Assembly (NCBI GenBank): GCA_024275165.1
Contig: JAJRZQ010000004.1
Span: 1 to 63,084 of the forward strand
Direction: 5' to 3'
DNA: 63,084 nucleotides
Origin: a bacterium
GTDB lineage: Bacteria > SAR324 > XYD2-FULL-50-16
The position numbers were made by a program, and so were the translations under genes. Positions 51,642 to 60,747 of the stretch are shown here, in pieces; position 1 is the first letter of the stretch; every line of letters starts with the position of its first letter. Below the pieces are notes generated by a model that was not told the DNA's origin, searched no databases, and saw nothing but the letters and a program-made list of their open reading frames with translations.

Positions 51642-54470
51642 CTATGGCCGCAAGACCCGCTGCAAGTACTGCCCCGTGTAGCTCTTTTTGCTTTTAGCCA
51701 CCTCTTCGGGGGTGCCTTGAGCCACGACTTGCCCCCCCTTACCGCCCCCTTCGGGGCCTAAGTCGATGAGCCAATCGGCTCCCTTGATCACATCCAAGTT
51801 ATGCTCGATCACCACCACGCTGTTGCCTAAGTCCACCAGCCGTTGCAAGACCTCCATCAAGCGGGCGATATCATGAAAATGCAAGCCCGTGGTAGGCTCG
51901 TCCAGCACATATAAGGTCTGCCCCGTGGCCCGTTTGGAGAGTTCCGCGGCGAGTTTGATCCGTTGCGCCTCCCCCCCCGACAAGGTCGGGCTCGGCTGAC
52001 CCAGTTTGAGATAACCAAGACCCACATCCACTAAGGTTTTTAGACCGGGGTAGATTTTTTTGTGGTTCTGAAAAAAGTCCGTTGCCTCTTCAATGCTCAT
52101 GGCCAGCAATTCAGCGATGTTTTTATGCTTGTAGGTGATTTGCAGGGTTTCGCGGTTGTAGCGGGTGCCCTTGCAGGCCTCGCAGGGTACATGCACATCG
52201 GGTAAAAAATGCATCTCAATGGTTTTGATCCCCTGCCCCTGGCAAGCCTCGCAACGCCCCCCCTTGACATTAAAACTGAAACGGCTCGCCGTATAGCCCC
52301 GTACCTTTGCCTCGGGCACCTCGGCAAAAACCTTGCGCATGCCGTCAAAAATCCCCGTGTAGGTCGCCGGATTGGAACGGCTGGTGCGGCCAATGGGGCT
52401 TTGGTCGATGTCGATGATCTTGTCAATCTTCTCCCCTCCCTGAAGGGAGGCAAAAGCCCCGGGGCGAACTCGGCTCCCCCTCTCCTTTTGCAGGCCCTTG
52501 AGCAAGCACTCGTTAACCAAACTCGATTTACCGGACCCCGAAACCCCGGTAACGCAGATCAAAAGCCCTAAAGGAAAACGGACCTTCAGCCCTTGAAGGT
52601 TGTTTTCCTTCACCCCCTTTAAGGTGATCTCCGCCCCCTTTTTTGCTTTTCGTCGTTGTTGGGGGATGGGGATTTTTAAATCCCCCCGTAAATACTTTGC
52701 CGTCAGACTTCGTTTCGATTCCAACACCTCGGCGGGGAGGCCTTCCGCCACCACTTCCCCCCCGTGCAACCCCGCGCCAAGCCCCATATCGACCAAGTAT
52801 TCGGCAGCGCGGATCACATCCTCGTCATGCTCCACCACAATCACCGTATTACCTAGTTTTTTTAGCTCAATCAGGGTAGCCAAAAGCCGATCATTGTCTC
52901 TTTGGTGCAGGCCGATGGTGGGCTCGTCCAACACATAGGTTACCCCCACCAACTTGGCCCCCACTTGGCTCGCCAGCCGAATGCGCTGGGCCTCGCCCCC
53001 AGAAAGGCTGTTGGTGGTTCGGTCCAGGGTCAGGTACTCTAAACCGACATCCTGCAAAAACCCCAGCCGCTCCAACACCGCTTTTTGAATGGGTTCGGCA
53101 ATTTTCGCCTGCTCCGGGGGCAAGCGCAGGGCGCTGAAATAAGCATGCGCCTTTTCAATCGACATAATACTGATGTCATGGATATTCGTCCCTTGAATCT
53201 TCACGCTCAAGATTTCAGGCCGCAAACGCTTTCCCTGGCAGGTGGGGCAGGGGAGGTAACTCATAAACTCGTGCAGTCGCTCTTTTTGATTATTGGACTC
53301 GGTGGAATAAAACCGCCGTTTGAGGTTGCGGATCACTCCCTCAGAAGGGGTGCCCTCGGTGTAGGGAGCCAGGCCGAACAAAATTTGCCGCCGTACCTTT
53401 TCGGGAAAGTCTTCCCAGGGGGTATCAAGATCCAATTTAAAACGACGGGCAAGCTTACGCACCCCGCTGCTGTAAAAGCCGCCCAACCCGCTGCCTGCGC
53501 TCTTCCAGGCCTTGATTGCTCCCTCGTTGAGACTCAAACTGCCATCAGGCACCACCAAGTCCGGCGCGGGCTCCATCAAACTGCCGAGCCCCAAGCAATC
53601 GGGGCAAGACCCAAAAGGGCTGTTGAAACTGAACACCCGGGGGGAGAGTTCCTCTAAAACACTCCCGTGTTCTGGGCAGGCGTATTTCTCGCTGAATTTT
53701 TCTTCTTTCGGGGGCGAACCGTCTTTCAATTCCAAAAGAGCGACCAGTAGGCCGTCGCCCAAATGCAAGGCCGTTTCCACCGAATCGGTGAGGCGCGAAC
53801 GCGCCGAATCCTTGATCAAAATTCGGTCTACCACCGCCTCAATATCATGCTGAAAGGTCTTTTTTAAAGGCTTGACCTCTTCAATGGGGATGATGTTGCC
53901 ATCGACCCGCACCCGAGTAAACCCCTCTTTACGAATGTAATCAAAGACTTCCTTATGCTCCCCCTTTTTCCCCCGTACCAGACAGGTCAGCACCTGCAAG
54001 CGAGTTCCCTCGGGATAGGCCAAGAGGTGGTTGACGATGTTTTCCGCTGTTTGAGCGCTGATCTCTTGGGCGCAATGGGGGCAAAAAGGGGTGCCTGCTC
54101 GAGCAAAAAACACCCTCAAATAATCATAAATTTCAGTGGTAGTGGCAACGGTAGAACGAGGAGTGGCCTTGCCGGTTCGTTGCTCAATAGAAATCGTGGG
54201 GGTTAAGCCTTCAATGGATTCCACCTGAGGCTTTTGCATCTGGTCCAAAAACTGCCTCGCATAGGTGGAAAGACTTTCCACATAGCGGCGCTGACCCTCG
54301 GCGTAGATGGTGTCAAAAGCCAGGCTCGACTTACCGGAACCAGAAAGCCCGGTGATCACGATAAAGTGATCTCGGGGCAGCAATAGATCGACATTTTTTA
54401 AGTTGTGTTCCGCCGCTCCTTGAATGCGAATACAATGGGCGGGGTCGAGTTTCGTTTTGGCTTGGGTCAT
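51642..54470 (-). CDS. uvrA: Excinuclease ABC subunit A UvrA
   Basis: UvrA finds bulky DNA lesions and loads UvrB in nucleotide excision repair. It has 942 residues, full length. It has two ABC modules (Walker A 'GLSGSGKSSLAFDTIYAEGQRRYVES' and 'GVSGSGKSSLVNECLL'), two 'LSGGEAQRI' signatures and Zn fingers ('CPHC' and 'CEACQGQG...CEACKGTR'). The start ATG at 54470 sits directly beside a GC-rich hairpin with no Shine-Dalgarno of its own. A 34-codon membrane ORF precedes it on the same strand. No LexA-like box was identified. Confidence 0.96.
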   Translation of the reverse strand: MTQAKTKLDPAHCIRIQGAAEHNLKNVDLLLPRDHFIVITGLSGSGKSSLAFDTIYAEGQRRYVESLSTYARQFLDQMQKPQVESIEGLTPTISIEQRTGKATPRSTVATTTEIYDYLRVFFARAGTPFCPHCAQEISAQTAENIVNHLLAYPEGTRLQVLTCLVRGKKGEHKEVFDYIRKEGFTRVRVDGNIIPIEEVKPLKKTFQHDIEAVVDRILIKDSARSRLTDSVETALHLGDGLLVALLELKDGSPPKEEKFSEKYACPEHGSVLEELSPRVFSFNSPFGSCPDCLGLGSLMEPAPDLVVPDGSLSLNEGAIKAWKSAGSGLGGFYSSGVRKLARRFKLDLDTPWEDFPEKVRRQILFGLAPYTEGTPSEGVIRNLKRRFYSTESNNQKERLHEFMSYLPCPTCQGKRLRPEILSVKIQGTNIHDISIMSIEKAHAYFSALRLPPEQAKIAEPIQKAVLERLGFLQDVGLEYLTLDRTTNSLSGGEAQRIRLASQVGAKLVGVTYVLDEPTIGLHQRDNDRLLATLIELKKLGNTVIVVEHDEDVIRAAEYLVDMGLGAGLHGGEVVAEGLPAEVLESKRSLTAKYLRGDLKIPIPQQRRKAKKGAEITLKGVKENNLQGLKVRFPLGLLICVTGVSGSGKSSLVNECLLKGLQKERGSRVRPGAFASLQGGEKIDKIIDIDQSPIGRTSRSNPATYTGIFDGMRKVFAEVPEAKVRGYTASRFSFNVKGGRCEACQGQGIKTIEMHFLPDVHVPCEACKGTRYNRETLQITYKHKNIAELLAMSIEEATDFFQNHKKIYPGLKTLVDVGLGYLKLGQPSPTLSGGEAQRIKLAAELSKRATGQTLYVLDEPTTGLHFHDIARLMEVLQRLVDLGNSVVVIEHNLDVIKGADWLIDLGPEGGGKGGQVVAQGTPEEVAKSKKSYTGQYLQRVLRP

Positions 54471-54497
54471 GGTGAGGGGGCGAGCCGCCCCGTCACC
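54471..54497 (-). promoter_or_regulatory. GC-rich hairpin abutting the uvrA start codon
   Basis: GGTGA-G-GGGGCG and CGCCCC-G-TCACC pair over 12 positions with one G-G mismatch and loop AGC. In the mRNA this stem ends at the base before the uvrA ATG, where a ribosome site would normally be. It could limit initiation unless ribosomes arrive from the small upstream ORF, which stops just 5' of it. A terminator role is less likely as no T-run follows. Confidence 0.5.
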
Positions 54498-54498
54498 C

Positions 54499-54603
54499 CT
54501 ACAGCATATTTGCCGGCAGGATATTGACGAAAAGCAAGGCGAAGCTCGTTAGAAAAAAAATGTAGAAAAAAAGAATCTTGTAAAATATAAAGTCACGACG
54601 CAT
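54499..54603 (-). CDS. Putative 34-residue single-pass membrane peptide
   Basis: The ORF encodes MRRDFIFYKILFFYIFF followed by a further hydrophobic stretch ending 'NILPANML', then TAG. It has two N-terminal arginines and one long hydrophobic helix, the form of real bacterial small membrane proteins. A weak GGGA lies eight bases before the ATG. It lies 28 bases upstream of uvrA on the same strand. A role as a leader peptide for uvrA is possible but unproven; chance is not excluded at this length. Confidence 0.4.
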   Translation of the reverse strand: MRRDFIFYKILFFYIFFLTSFALLFVNILPANML

Positions 54604-54922
54604 AGGATTTCCCTTTTTTTAGCCTCGGTCAAGATGATTGACGCCAAGGGCTTGAGTGACTAGGGCAAAGCAAAAGCCGGGCCAGAAAAAGCAAAAAAAT
54701 TAATCGTCTTCCAGGGTAATAAAATAATCATAGCAAATCGAGTCCTGCTACAGCCGTAAACCAAGCTACCGGTCGGCTTCATTCCCTTAAGCCTTGATTG
54801 AGGGTTGATCTTTAAGGGGAAGGCAACGGTAGGGCTTTGCAGGTGACAAAAGCCGCCTGATCGGTTAAGATTCCCAGACAGGCCAAACCAAAGGCTTTAA
54901 AAGAATTTAAACCAATCCGACC
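54604..54922. other. Intergenic region between the uvrA leader and gyrA
   Basis: These 319 bases separate divergent units. I see no gene or tRNA, no clear sigma70 promoter with good spacing, and no ribosome site before gyrA. An A/T-rich patch at 54697-54740 is the likeliest place for promoters of either direction. Confidence 0.4.
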
Positions 54923-57379
54923 ATGACTCAAGAAAGCAACACCAGCAACATTATCCCCGTCAATATTGAAGACTCCATGCGCTCGGCCTACTTAGAGTAT
55001 GCCATGAGCGTCATTGTCGGTCGAGCCTTGCCCGATGTCCGCGATGGCTTAAAGCCCGTTCATCGACGAATTCTTTACGCCATGCACGATATGAATGCTG
55101 CCCACAATCGGCCCTATATGAAATCGGCCCGCATTGTCGGTGAAGTGATCGGGAAATATCACCCTCACGGCGACTCGGCAGTTTATGACGCTACCGTACG
55201 GATGGTGCAGAGCTTCTCTCTACGCATGCCCTTGATCGACGGTCAGGGCAACTTCGGCAGCGTCGATGGCGACTCCCCCGCGGCCATGCGTTATACCGAG
55301 GTTCGTCTGCACAAGGTTGCCCAAGAATTCTTAGAGGATTTAGACAAAAATACGGTGGATATGCAGGACAACTACGATGGTAGCCTGCAAGAACCAACGG
55401 TCATGCCCACCAAGATTCCCAACCTGTTGATCAACGGCAGTACCGGCATTGCCGTGGGCATGGCGACCAACATCCCCCCCCATAACTTAGGCGAGGTGAT
55501 TGATGCCTTGCTCTATTTTATCAACAACCGCGCAAGTTGCACGATACAACACATCCTGCCCCTAATCCAGGGGCCTGACTTCCCCACCGGGGGCCTGATC
55601 ATGGGAAAAGAGGGCATTCTCTCCGCCTACAAGACCGGGCGGGGAATCGTGCGTATCCGCGCGAGGGCCGAGATTGAAGAGCAAAAAGGAGGCAAAGAGG
55701 CGATTATCGTCACCGAACTCCCCTTCATGGTCAACAAGGCAAGACTCATCGAGCGGATCGCCGAATTGGTGAAAGACAAAAAGATTGAGGGGATATCCGA
55801 CCTCAGAGACGAGTCCGACCGCAGGGGCATGCGCATCTACATCGAGCTCAAACGAGGCGAGCCCGCGCAGACGGTACTCAACAACCTCTATAAGCACACC
55901 GCCATGCAGTCGAGCTTCGGCATCATCATGCTCGCTGTAGTGGATGGTCAGCCCCGGGTGTTGAATATTTTAGAAGTCCTAAAACTTTTTGTAAATCACC
56001 GCATTGATGTGGTGATCCGCCGCACCCAGTTCAACCTGAAAAAAGCCCAAGACCGCGCTCATATCTTAGAAGGGTTAAAAATAGCGCAAACTCAAATCGA
56101 CGCCGTAGTCAGCCTGATCCGCAAAAGCCAAGACAGTAAAGAAGCGAAAAAAGACTTAATCCATAACTTTAAGCTGAGCGAAATTCAAGCCCAGGCGATC
56201 TTAGACATGCGTCTCGCCCGCTTGACCAGCATGGAGGTCGATAAACTGACCCAAGAGTTAAAAGAACTCTTAGAAAAAATCGAACAATACCAAAAAACCT
56301 TGGCCGATGAGCATCTCGTCTTAGAGATCATCAAAGAAGAATTGACCCATATCAAGGCCACCTACCCCACCGAGAGGCGCACCGAAATCGCGGAGGACGC
56401 AGCCTTAATTGATGAAGGGGATTTGATCCCCGAAGAAAAAATGGTGGTCACCATGAGCCGGGCAGGCTATGTCAAACGCTTGGCCATGGATACCTACCGC
56501 GCCCAAAATCGCGGAGGCAAGGGCAAAATCGGCATGGGAACCAAAGAAACCGACGACTTGGAACGCATCTTCGTGGCCAGCAGCCATGACATCTTGTTGA
56601 TCTTCACCAGCGCGGGAAAGGTGTATTGGAAAAAGGTCTATGAATTGCCTCTCGCGGGGAGAACCGCCAAAGGCCGTGCCTGGGTCAATATCCTGCCCCT
56701 GGCGGAAAACGAACGGGTCATGTTCTGCACCCCCATTGAAAATTTTGAAGACCCCGATCACTCCATTTTGTTTATCACCGAACAGGGTACCATCAAGAAA
56801 ACAGCCCTCTGCGAATACTCCAACCCCCGCAGCAAGGGAACCAAAGCCTTGGTGATCGACGCAGGCGACCGCTTGCGAAATGTCTCTTTAGTCAGCGAAA
56901 AAGACTTGATCTTTATTGCCACCAAAAACGGCATGGCCCTCAAATTCACCTCAGAACAGCTCCGCACCCAGGGCCGAGTGACCAGAGGTTGCAGGGGGAT
57001 TATGCTCAAAGATCAAGATCAGGTGATCAGCATGGAGGTCTTACAACAAGAAGGCACCCTATTGACCGTAACCGAAAACGGCTTTGGTAAAAAATCCCCC
57101 AGCGCGGGCTACCGCTTAGGCAGTCGGGGCAACATGGGGGTGATGAACCTCCGCGCTTCGGCCCGCAACGGCTCGGTCGTAGGTAGCCTCTTAGTCGATG
57201 AAGAGACCCAATTGATGATCATCACCCAAAAAGGGAAAATCATCCGCCTAAAAACCGACCAAATCCGCATGACCAACCGCATCACCCAGGGGGTACGCTT
57301 GATTCATATGGAGGAGGATGAAAAGGTCGTTTCGATTGCGAAGATTGTAGAAGAAAACACGGAAGAGGCAGACGAATAG
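54923..57379 (+). CDS. gyrA: DNA gyrase subunit A
   Basis: GyrA is the DNA-cleaving subunit of gyrase. It has 818 residues. The catalytic Tyr124 lies in '[10 protein letters not shown]', and the quinolone-determining region '[18 protein letters not shown]' has Ser85 and Asp89 as in susceptible enzymes. The C-terminal beta-pinwheel has a GyrA box reading QNRGGKG (about 528-534), one residue off the classical QRRGGKG. This box favours GyrA over ParC. gyrB is not in the window. Downstream genes follow closely (5-base gap), so gyrA may head a unit with parAB. Confidence 0.95.
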   Translation: MTQESNTSNIIPVNIEDSMRSAYLEYAMSVIVGRALPDVRDGLKPVHRRILYAMHDMNAAHNRPYMKSARIVGEVIGKYHPHGDSAVYDATVRMVQSFSLRMPLIDGQGNFGSVDGDSPAAMRYTEVRLHKVAQEFLEDLDKNTVDMQDNYDGSLQEPTVMPTKIPNLLINGSTGIAVGMATNIPPHNLGEVIDALLYFINNRASCTIQHILPLIQGPDFPTGGLIMGKEGILSAYKTGRGIVRIRARAEIEEQKGGKEAIIVTELPFMVNKARLIERIAELVKDKKIEGISDLRDESDRRGMRIYIELKRGEPAQTVLNNLYKHTAMQSSFGIIMLAVVDGQPRVLNILEVLKLFVNHRIDVVIRRTQFNLKKAQDRAHILEGLKIAQTQIDAVVSLIRKSQDSKEAKKDLIHNFKLSEIQAQAILDMRLARLTSMEVDKLTQELKELLEKIEQYQKTLADEHLVLEIIKEELTHIKATYPTERRTEIAEDAALIDEGDLIPEEKMVVTMSRAGYVKRLAMDTYRAQNRGGKGKIGMGTKETDDLERIFVASSHDILLIFTSAGKVYWKKVYELPLAGRTAKGRAWVNILPLAENERVMFCTPIENFEDPDHSILFITEQGTIKKTALCEYSNPRSKGTKALVIDAGDRLRNVSLVSEKDLIFIATKNGMALKFTSEQLRTQGRVTRGCRGIMLKDQDQVISMEVLQQEGTLLTVTENGFGKKSPSAGYRLGSRGNMGVMNLRASARNGSVVGSLLVDEETQLMIITQKGKIIRLKTDQIRMTNRITQGVRLIHMEEDEKVVSIAKIVEENTEEADE

Positions 57380-57383
57380 AGCT

Positions 57384-58202
57384 ATGCGAAGGCACTGGGT
57401 TCCTCTTTTTATGCTTTTATTGCTCTTTGCGCCCCTAGCGGCGTGCCAGAGCAACGGCAGCAGCCAGATGTTTGACCGAGCTTTACGCCTATGGCAAGAA
57501 CGCCATTATGACGAAGCGGCACAGAACTTCATTGCCCTAACCACCGCCTACCCGGACGACGAGCTGGTTGACGACGCTCTTTTTTGGATCGCCAACCTCT
57601 ATGAGCATTACCTCCATGAACCAGAGCAGGCTTTGCGCTACTATCGCAGCTTGACCAAACGCAGCGAGGAAGCGGAATATTACCTGCCGGCCATGAAGGG
57701 GTTGGCTCGGGTTTATGAGTCCCAAGGGGAAGAGGGGCGCTCAAAGGCCCTCTTGATCTATCAAAAGCTTCAGCAAAAACAACTTTCTCCGAATCGTTTT
57801 GTAGAAAATCAAACGCTTCTGGCTCAGCTGTATATTCGCGCGGGACAGTTTGAAAAGGCCAGGGTCGAACTCAAACGAATCCTTCAAGCCAAGCCCGACA
57901 GCCGTAGCGATATTATCCCCAAAACCTACCATCTCATCGGATTGAGCTATTACATGGAAGGGCGCAAGGACTTAGCCGAGGTCACCTTTGCAGAGATCGA
58001 CCAAAAGTACCAACAAGGCAAAGCGACCTTAGCCAGCGCCATGAGCCTTGCCCAACTCTATGAAGAGCAGGATCAATTGCAATCGGCAATCACCATCTAT
58101 AAAAGTATTCTCTCCCGTTTAGAGCAAAGAGATGTTTTTTATCAAATGGCAAACGATCGCATTCAAAAACTAAAAAGCCGCCATCGGCAGACGAAAAGCT
58201 AA
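57384..58202 (+). CDS. TPR-repeat lipoprotein
   Basis: The product has 272 residues, with signal peptide and lipobox 'LAAC' (Cys near 21), then TPR-like helical pairs: 'FDRALRLWQERHYDEAAQNFIALTTAYPDDELVDDALFWIANLYE', with later units at ~100-135, 145-200 and 215-250. It resembles BamD/YbgF-type outer-membrane lipoproteins in plan but is longer than BamD; the exact family is unclear. It lies between gyrA and parA with almost no gaps. Confidence 0.78.
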   Translation: MRRHWVPLFMLLLLFAPLAACQSNGSSQMFDRALRLWQERHYDEAAQNFIALTTAYPDDELVDDALFWIANLYEHYLHEPEQALRYYRSLTKRSEEAEYYLPAMKGLARVYESQGEEGRSKALLIYQKLQQKQLSPNRFVENQTLLAQLYIRAGQFEKARVELKRILQAKPDSRSDIIPKTYHLIGLSYYMEGRKDLAEVTFAEIDQKYQQGKATLASAMSLAQLYEEQDQLQSAITIYKSILSRLEQRDVFYQMANDRIQKLKSRHRQTKS

Positions 58203-58203
58203 T

Positions 58204-58983
58204 ATGGGTAAAATCATCGCCATCAGCAACCAAAAGGGCGGGGTGGGCAAAACCACAAGCTGCATCAATTTAGGAGCCAGTTTAGGTATTTTAGGCAAAA
58301 AAACCCTCATCATCGACTTCGACCCTCAAGGCAACTCGACCAGCGGGCTCGGGTTTCATCCGGCAGACTGCGAAAAGAGCATCTACCCCGCCTTGATCGG
58401 CAAGGCAAAGCTGCAAGACCAGATCATTGATACCGAGGTCCCCAATTTAAAGCTTATTCCCGCCAATGTGGATTTAACCGGCGCGGAGGTCGAGTTGGTG
58501 GGGGCCATTGCGCGGGAGATGAAACTAAAAAAAATCATCAACGAAATCAAAGAGCAATACGACTATATTCTCATCGACTGCCCCCCTACCTTAAGCCTTT
58601 TGACAGTCAACAGCCTAACCGCCTCGGATTCCGTTCTCATCCCCCTCCAATGCGAGTATTACGCTATGGAGGGCTTGAGCCAACTTTTGCTCACCATCAA
58701 TATGATTAAGGACTCGCTCAACGAGAATTTAAAAATCGAGGGCATTTTACCCACCATGTACGATGTCCGCAACAACATCTCCAAACAGGTGATCGACGAG
58801 GTAAAAACCCATTTCCAAGACTTGGTTTTTCGCACCGTCATCCCACGAAATGTACGGCTTTCCGAGGCGCCAAGCTTTGGCAAACCCGTCTTTATGTATG
58901 ATCGAACCTCTAAAGGAGCGATCAGTTATTTAAACCTAGCCAAAGAACTCTTAGAAAAACACCTTCGCGAAAAAGCATCATGA
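58204..58983 (+). CDS. parA: Chromosome partitioning ATPase ParA (Soj)
   Basis: A 259-residue deviant-Walker ATPase starting 'MGKIIAISNQKGGVGKTTSCINLGASLG', with 'LIIDFDPQGNSTSGLG', 'YDYILIDCPPTLSLLTVNSL' and 'TVIPRNVRLSEAPSFGKPV'. This is the chromosomal Soj type. It moves ParB-bound origins. It starts one base after the upstream stop and overlaps parB by four bases. Confidence 0.96.
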   Translation: MGKIIAISNQKGGVGKTTSCINLGASLGILGKKTLIIDFDPQGNSTSGLGFHPADCEKSIYPALIGKAKLQDQIIDTEVPNLKLIPANVDLTGAEVELVGAIAREMKLKKIINEIKEQYDYILIDCPPTLSLLTVNSLTASDSVLIPLQCEYYAMEGLSQLLLTINMIKDSLNENLKIEGILPTMYDVRNNISKQVIDEVKTHFQDLVFRTVIPRNVRLSEAPSFGKPVFMYDRTSKGAISYLNLAKELLEKHLREKAS

Positions 58984-59846
58984 AACAGCCCCAATCGCGC
59001 CAAGCCTTGGGTCGTGGGTTTTCAGCCCTCTTGCGCCCCGCTGAGGATTTACCCCAAAAAGATCAGGCCAGGGTTGCCCAACTTAAGATCAGTGAAATTC
59101 AGATCAACCCCAAACAGCCTCGTTCTCATTTTGATGAAGAAAAACTGGAAGAACTAGCCCAATCCATCCGCATTAAAGGGGTCATCCAGCCGATTTTAGT
59201 CCGAAAAAAAAAGGAGGGCTACGAACTGGTAGCGGGAGAGCGACGCCTTAGAGCCTCTAAACTGGCAGGTTTTATAGAAATCCCCGCCTTGATCAAGGAA
59301 ATCGCCGATAAGGACCTTTTAGAAATCGCCTTAATCGAGAACATCCAGCGCCATGACTTAGACCCCATAGACGAGTCTTTAGCCTATAAAAACCTTTTGG
59401 AGGAACACGGCTTTACCCAAGAAGACCTAGCCCGCAGGGTGGGAAAGAACCGCAGCACCGTGGCCAATATGCTGCGGCTGCTGGCCCTACCCAAAGAAAT
59501 TCAAACCGATCTGGCCCAAGGGGCCTTGAGTGTCGGTCACGCCCGTTGCCTGCTCTCCGTAGAGAGCCAGGACAAACAGCTTGCCTTAAAAAACCGGATT
59601 ATCAAAGACCGGCTCACGGTGCGTGAAACCGAATCCTTGGTGAAGGAAAAAAAACCTTCCCCGACCCCCAAACCCGCCTCACCCATCAACCGGCAAATGC
59701 AGGCAAACCAAAAACGCTTAGAAGAAGCGCTCTCCACCAAGGTGCGTATCAAGCACCAAGGGGGAAAGGGGAAAATCGAACTGGATTACTTTAATGAAGA
59801 AGAGTTCAATCGAATCTTTTCTACCCTACTAAAACTCAAGCCTTAA
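58980..59846 (+). CDS. parB: Chromosome partitioning protein ParB
   Basis: A 288-residue CTP-dependent DNA clamp. It has 'LGRGFSALL' near the start, the CTPase motifs 'NPKQPRSHFDEEKLEELAQSI' and 'YELVAGERRLRASKLAG', 'DLLEIALIENIQRHDLDPIDESLAY', a helix-turn-helix ('TQEDLARRVGKNRSTVANMLRLL') and a dimerising tail. No parS-like palindrome was found in the window, so the centromere sites lie elsewhere or differ. Confidence 0.96.
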   Translation: MKQPQSRQALGRGFSALLRPAEDLPQKDQARVAQLKISEIQINPKQPRSHFDEEKLEELAQSIRIKGVIQPILVRKKKEGYELVAGERRLRASKLAGFIEIPALIKEIADKDLLEIALIENIQRHDLDPIDESLAYKNLLEEHGFTQEDLARRVGKNRSTVANMLRLLALPKEIQTDLAQGALSVGHARCLLSVESQDKQLALKNRIIKDRLTVRETESLVKEKKPSPTPKPASPINRQMQANQKRLEEALSTKVRIKHQGGKGKIELDYFNEEEFNRIFSTLLKLKP

Positions 59847-59852
59847 ACCTCC

Positions 59853-60272
59853 ATGGCCAGCGAGAAAAAAACCCAAAAAACGACCAGTTTTCTCTCTGAA
59901 AATATCGAGTTGAAGGGAAACCTCAAACTGGAAGGAGGCATCCGCATTGACGGCCACTTCAGTGGGAATATTCAAGCAGGGAATGTGGTGTACCTTGGGG
60001 AAAGCGCCCGAGTAGAAGGCTCTTTGGTCGCAGAGGGCTTGATCTCCAGCGGGGTTTTGATCGGAGAGGTGCGCGCCAGAGAAACCGTAAAAATCAATCA
60101 TCCCGGCAGCCTGAAGGCGCAAGTAGAAGCGGCGGCCTTGGTGCTGGACGAAAATGTATTTTTTCAAGGGCAATGTCGACTGATCGAGCCGGAACAACAA
60201 AGCAAACCCAAATTGGCAAAGCCGCGGTTCCCTCGAATCGCGATCCCCAATCGGGAAGAAAATAAAAAATAA
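59853..60272 (+). CDS. Bactofilin family cytoskeletal protein
   Basis: A 139-residue protein with the bactofilin beta-helix core: 'IELKGNLKLEGGIRIDGHFSGNIQAGNVVYLGESARVEGSL' and repeated 6-7 residue turns, with a flexible basic Pro/Lys-rich tail ('KPKLAKPRFPRIAIP'). Bactofilins form stable membrane-linked filaments. In Myxococcus they position ParAB, so the direct parA-parB-bactofilin order here suggests a similar link. It lies six bases after parB and is last in the unit. Confidence 0.92.
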   Translation: MASEKKTQKTTSFLSENIELKGNLKLEGGIRIDGHFSGNIQAGNVVYLGESARVEGSLVAEGLISSGVLIGEVRARETVKINHPGSLKAQVEAAALVLDENVFFQGQCRLIEPEQQSKPKLAKPRFPRIAIPNREENKK

Positions 60273-60284
60273 ACCCCTTTGAAA

Positions 60285-60678
60285 GAGTCAAGCCTTCAAT
60301 AAGCCGGGTTCTGTGACTATTTAGGTCGCCCTAAGACAGCAGGCAATCATTTATCTGGGATCACGATTACCCGTGACCTCCTGCATCCTACCCGGCGGCT
60401 GGGCGAGAGCACCCTTAACGCCGCCCTATTTGGACTTGCTCCAGATGGGGTTTACCGAGCCAACCCAGTCACCTGAGTTGCGGTGGGCTCTTACTTTAAA
60501 GGAAAAACCTCCCACCTTTTCACCCTTACCTGTACCTCATGGTCATTGGCGGTATATTTTCTGTGGCACTTTCCATGGGGTCGCCCCCTCTGGCCGTTAG
60601 CCAGCATCTCTCTCTGCGGAGCCCGGACTTTCCTCCAGCAGGTAAAACCTGCCAGCGATTGCCTTTCGGGCTTGACTC
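60285..60678 (-). ncRNA. rnpB: RNase P RNA, bacterial type A
   Basis: On the minus strand the ends GAGTCAAGCC (60678-60669) and GGCTTGACTC (60294-60285) pair perfectly as helix P1. After it come the conserved blocks 'GAGGAAAGTCCGGGCTCC', later 'GGTAAACCCC' and 'GAGCAAG' and, near the 3' end, 'ACAGAACCCGGCTTAT'. The length (about 394 bases) fits type A. It is the catalytic RNA that removes tRNA 5' leaders. It lies between bactofilin and priA on the opposite strand; the priA start is only 69 bases upstream. Confidence 0.95.
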
Positions 60679-60747
60679 CAGGTTTAAACTAACACCGCCG
60701 CCCCAAAGGGTAAAGCAACAAAGCGGCGGCCAAACCGCTCCCCTCTT

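Noticed and set aside
51642-54470. Long open frames on the strand opposite uvrA (for example 53085-53657)
   Set aside because: They are antisense to a conserved, full-length gene, show no family similarity and are explained by GC-rich codon use.
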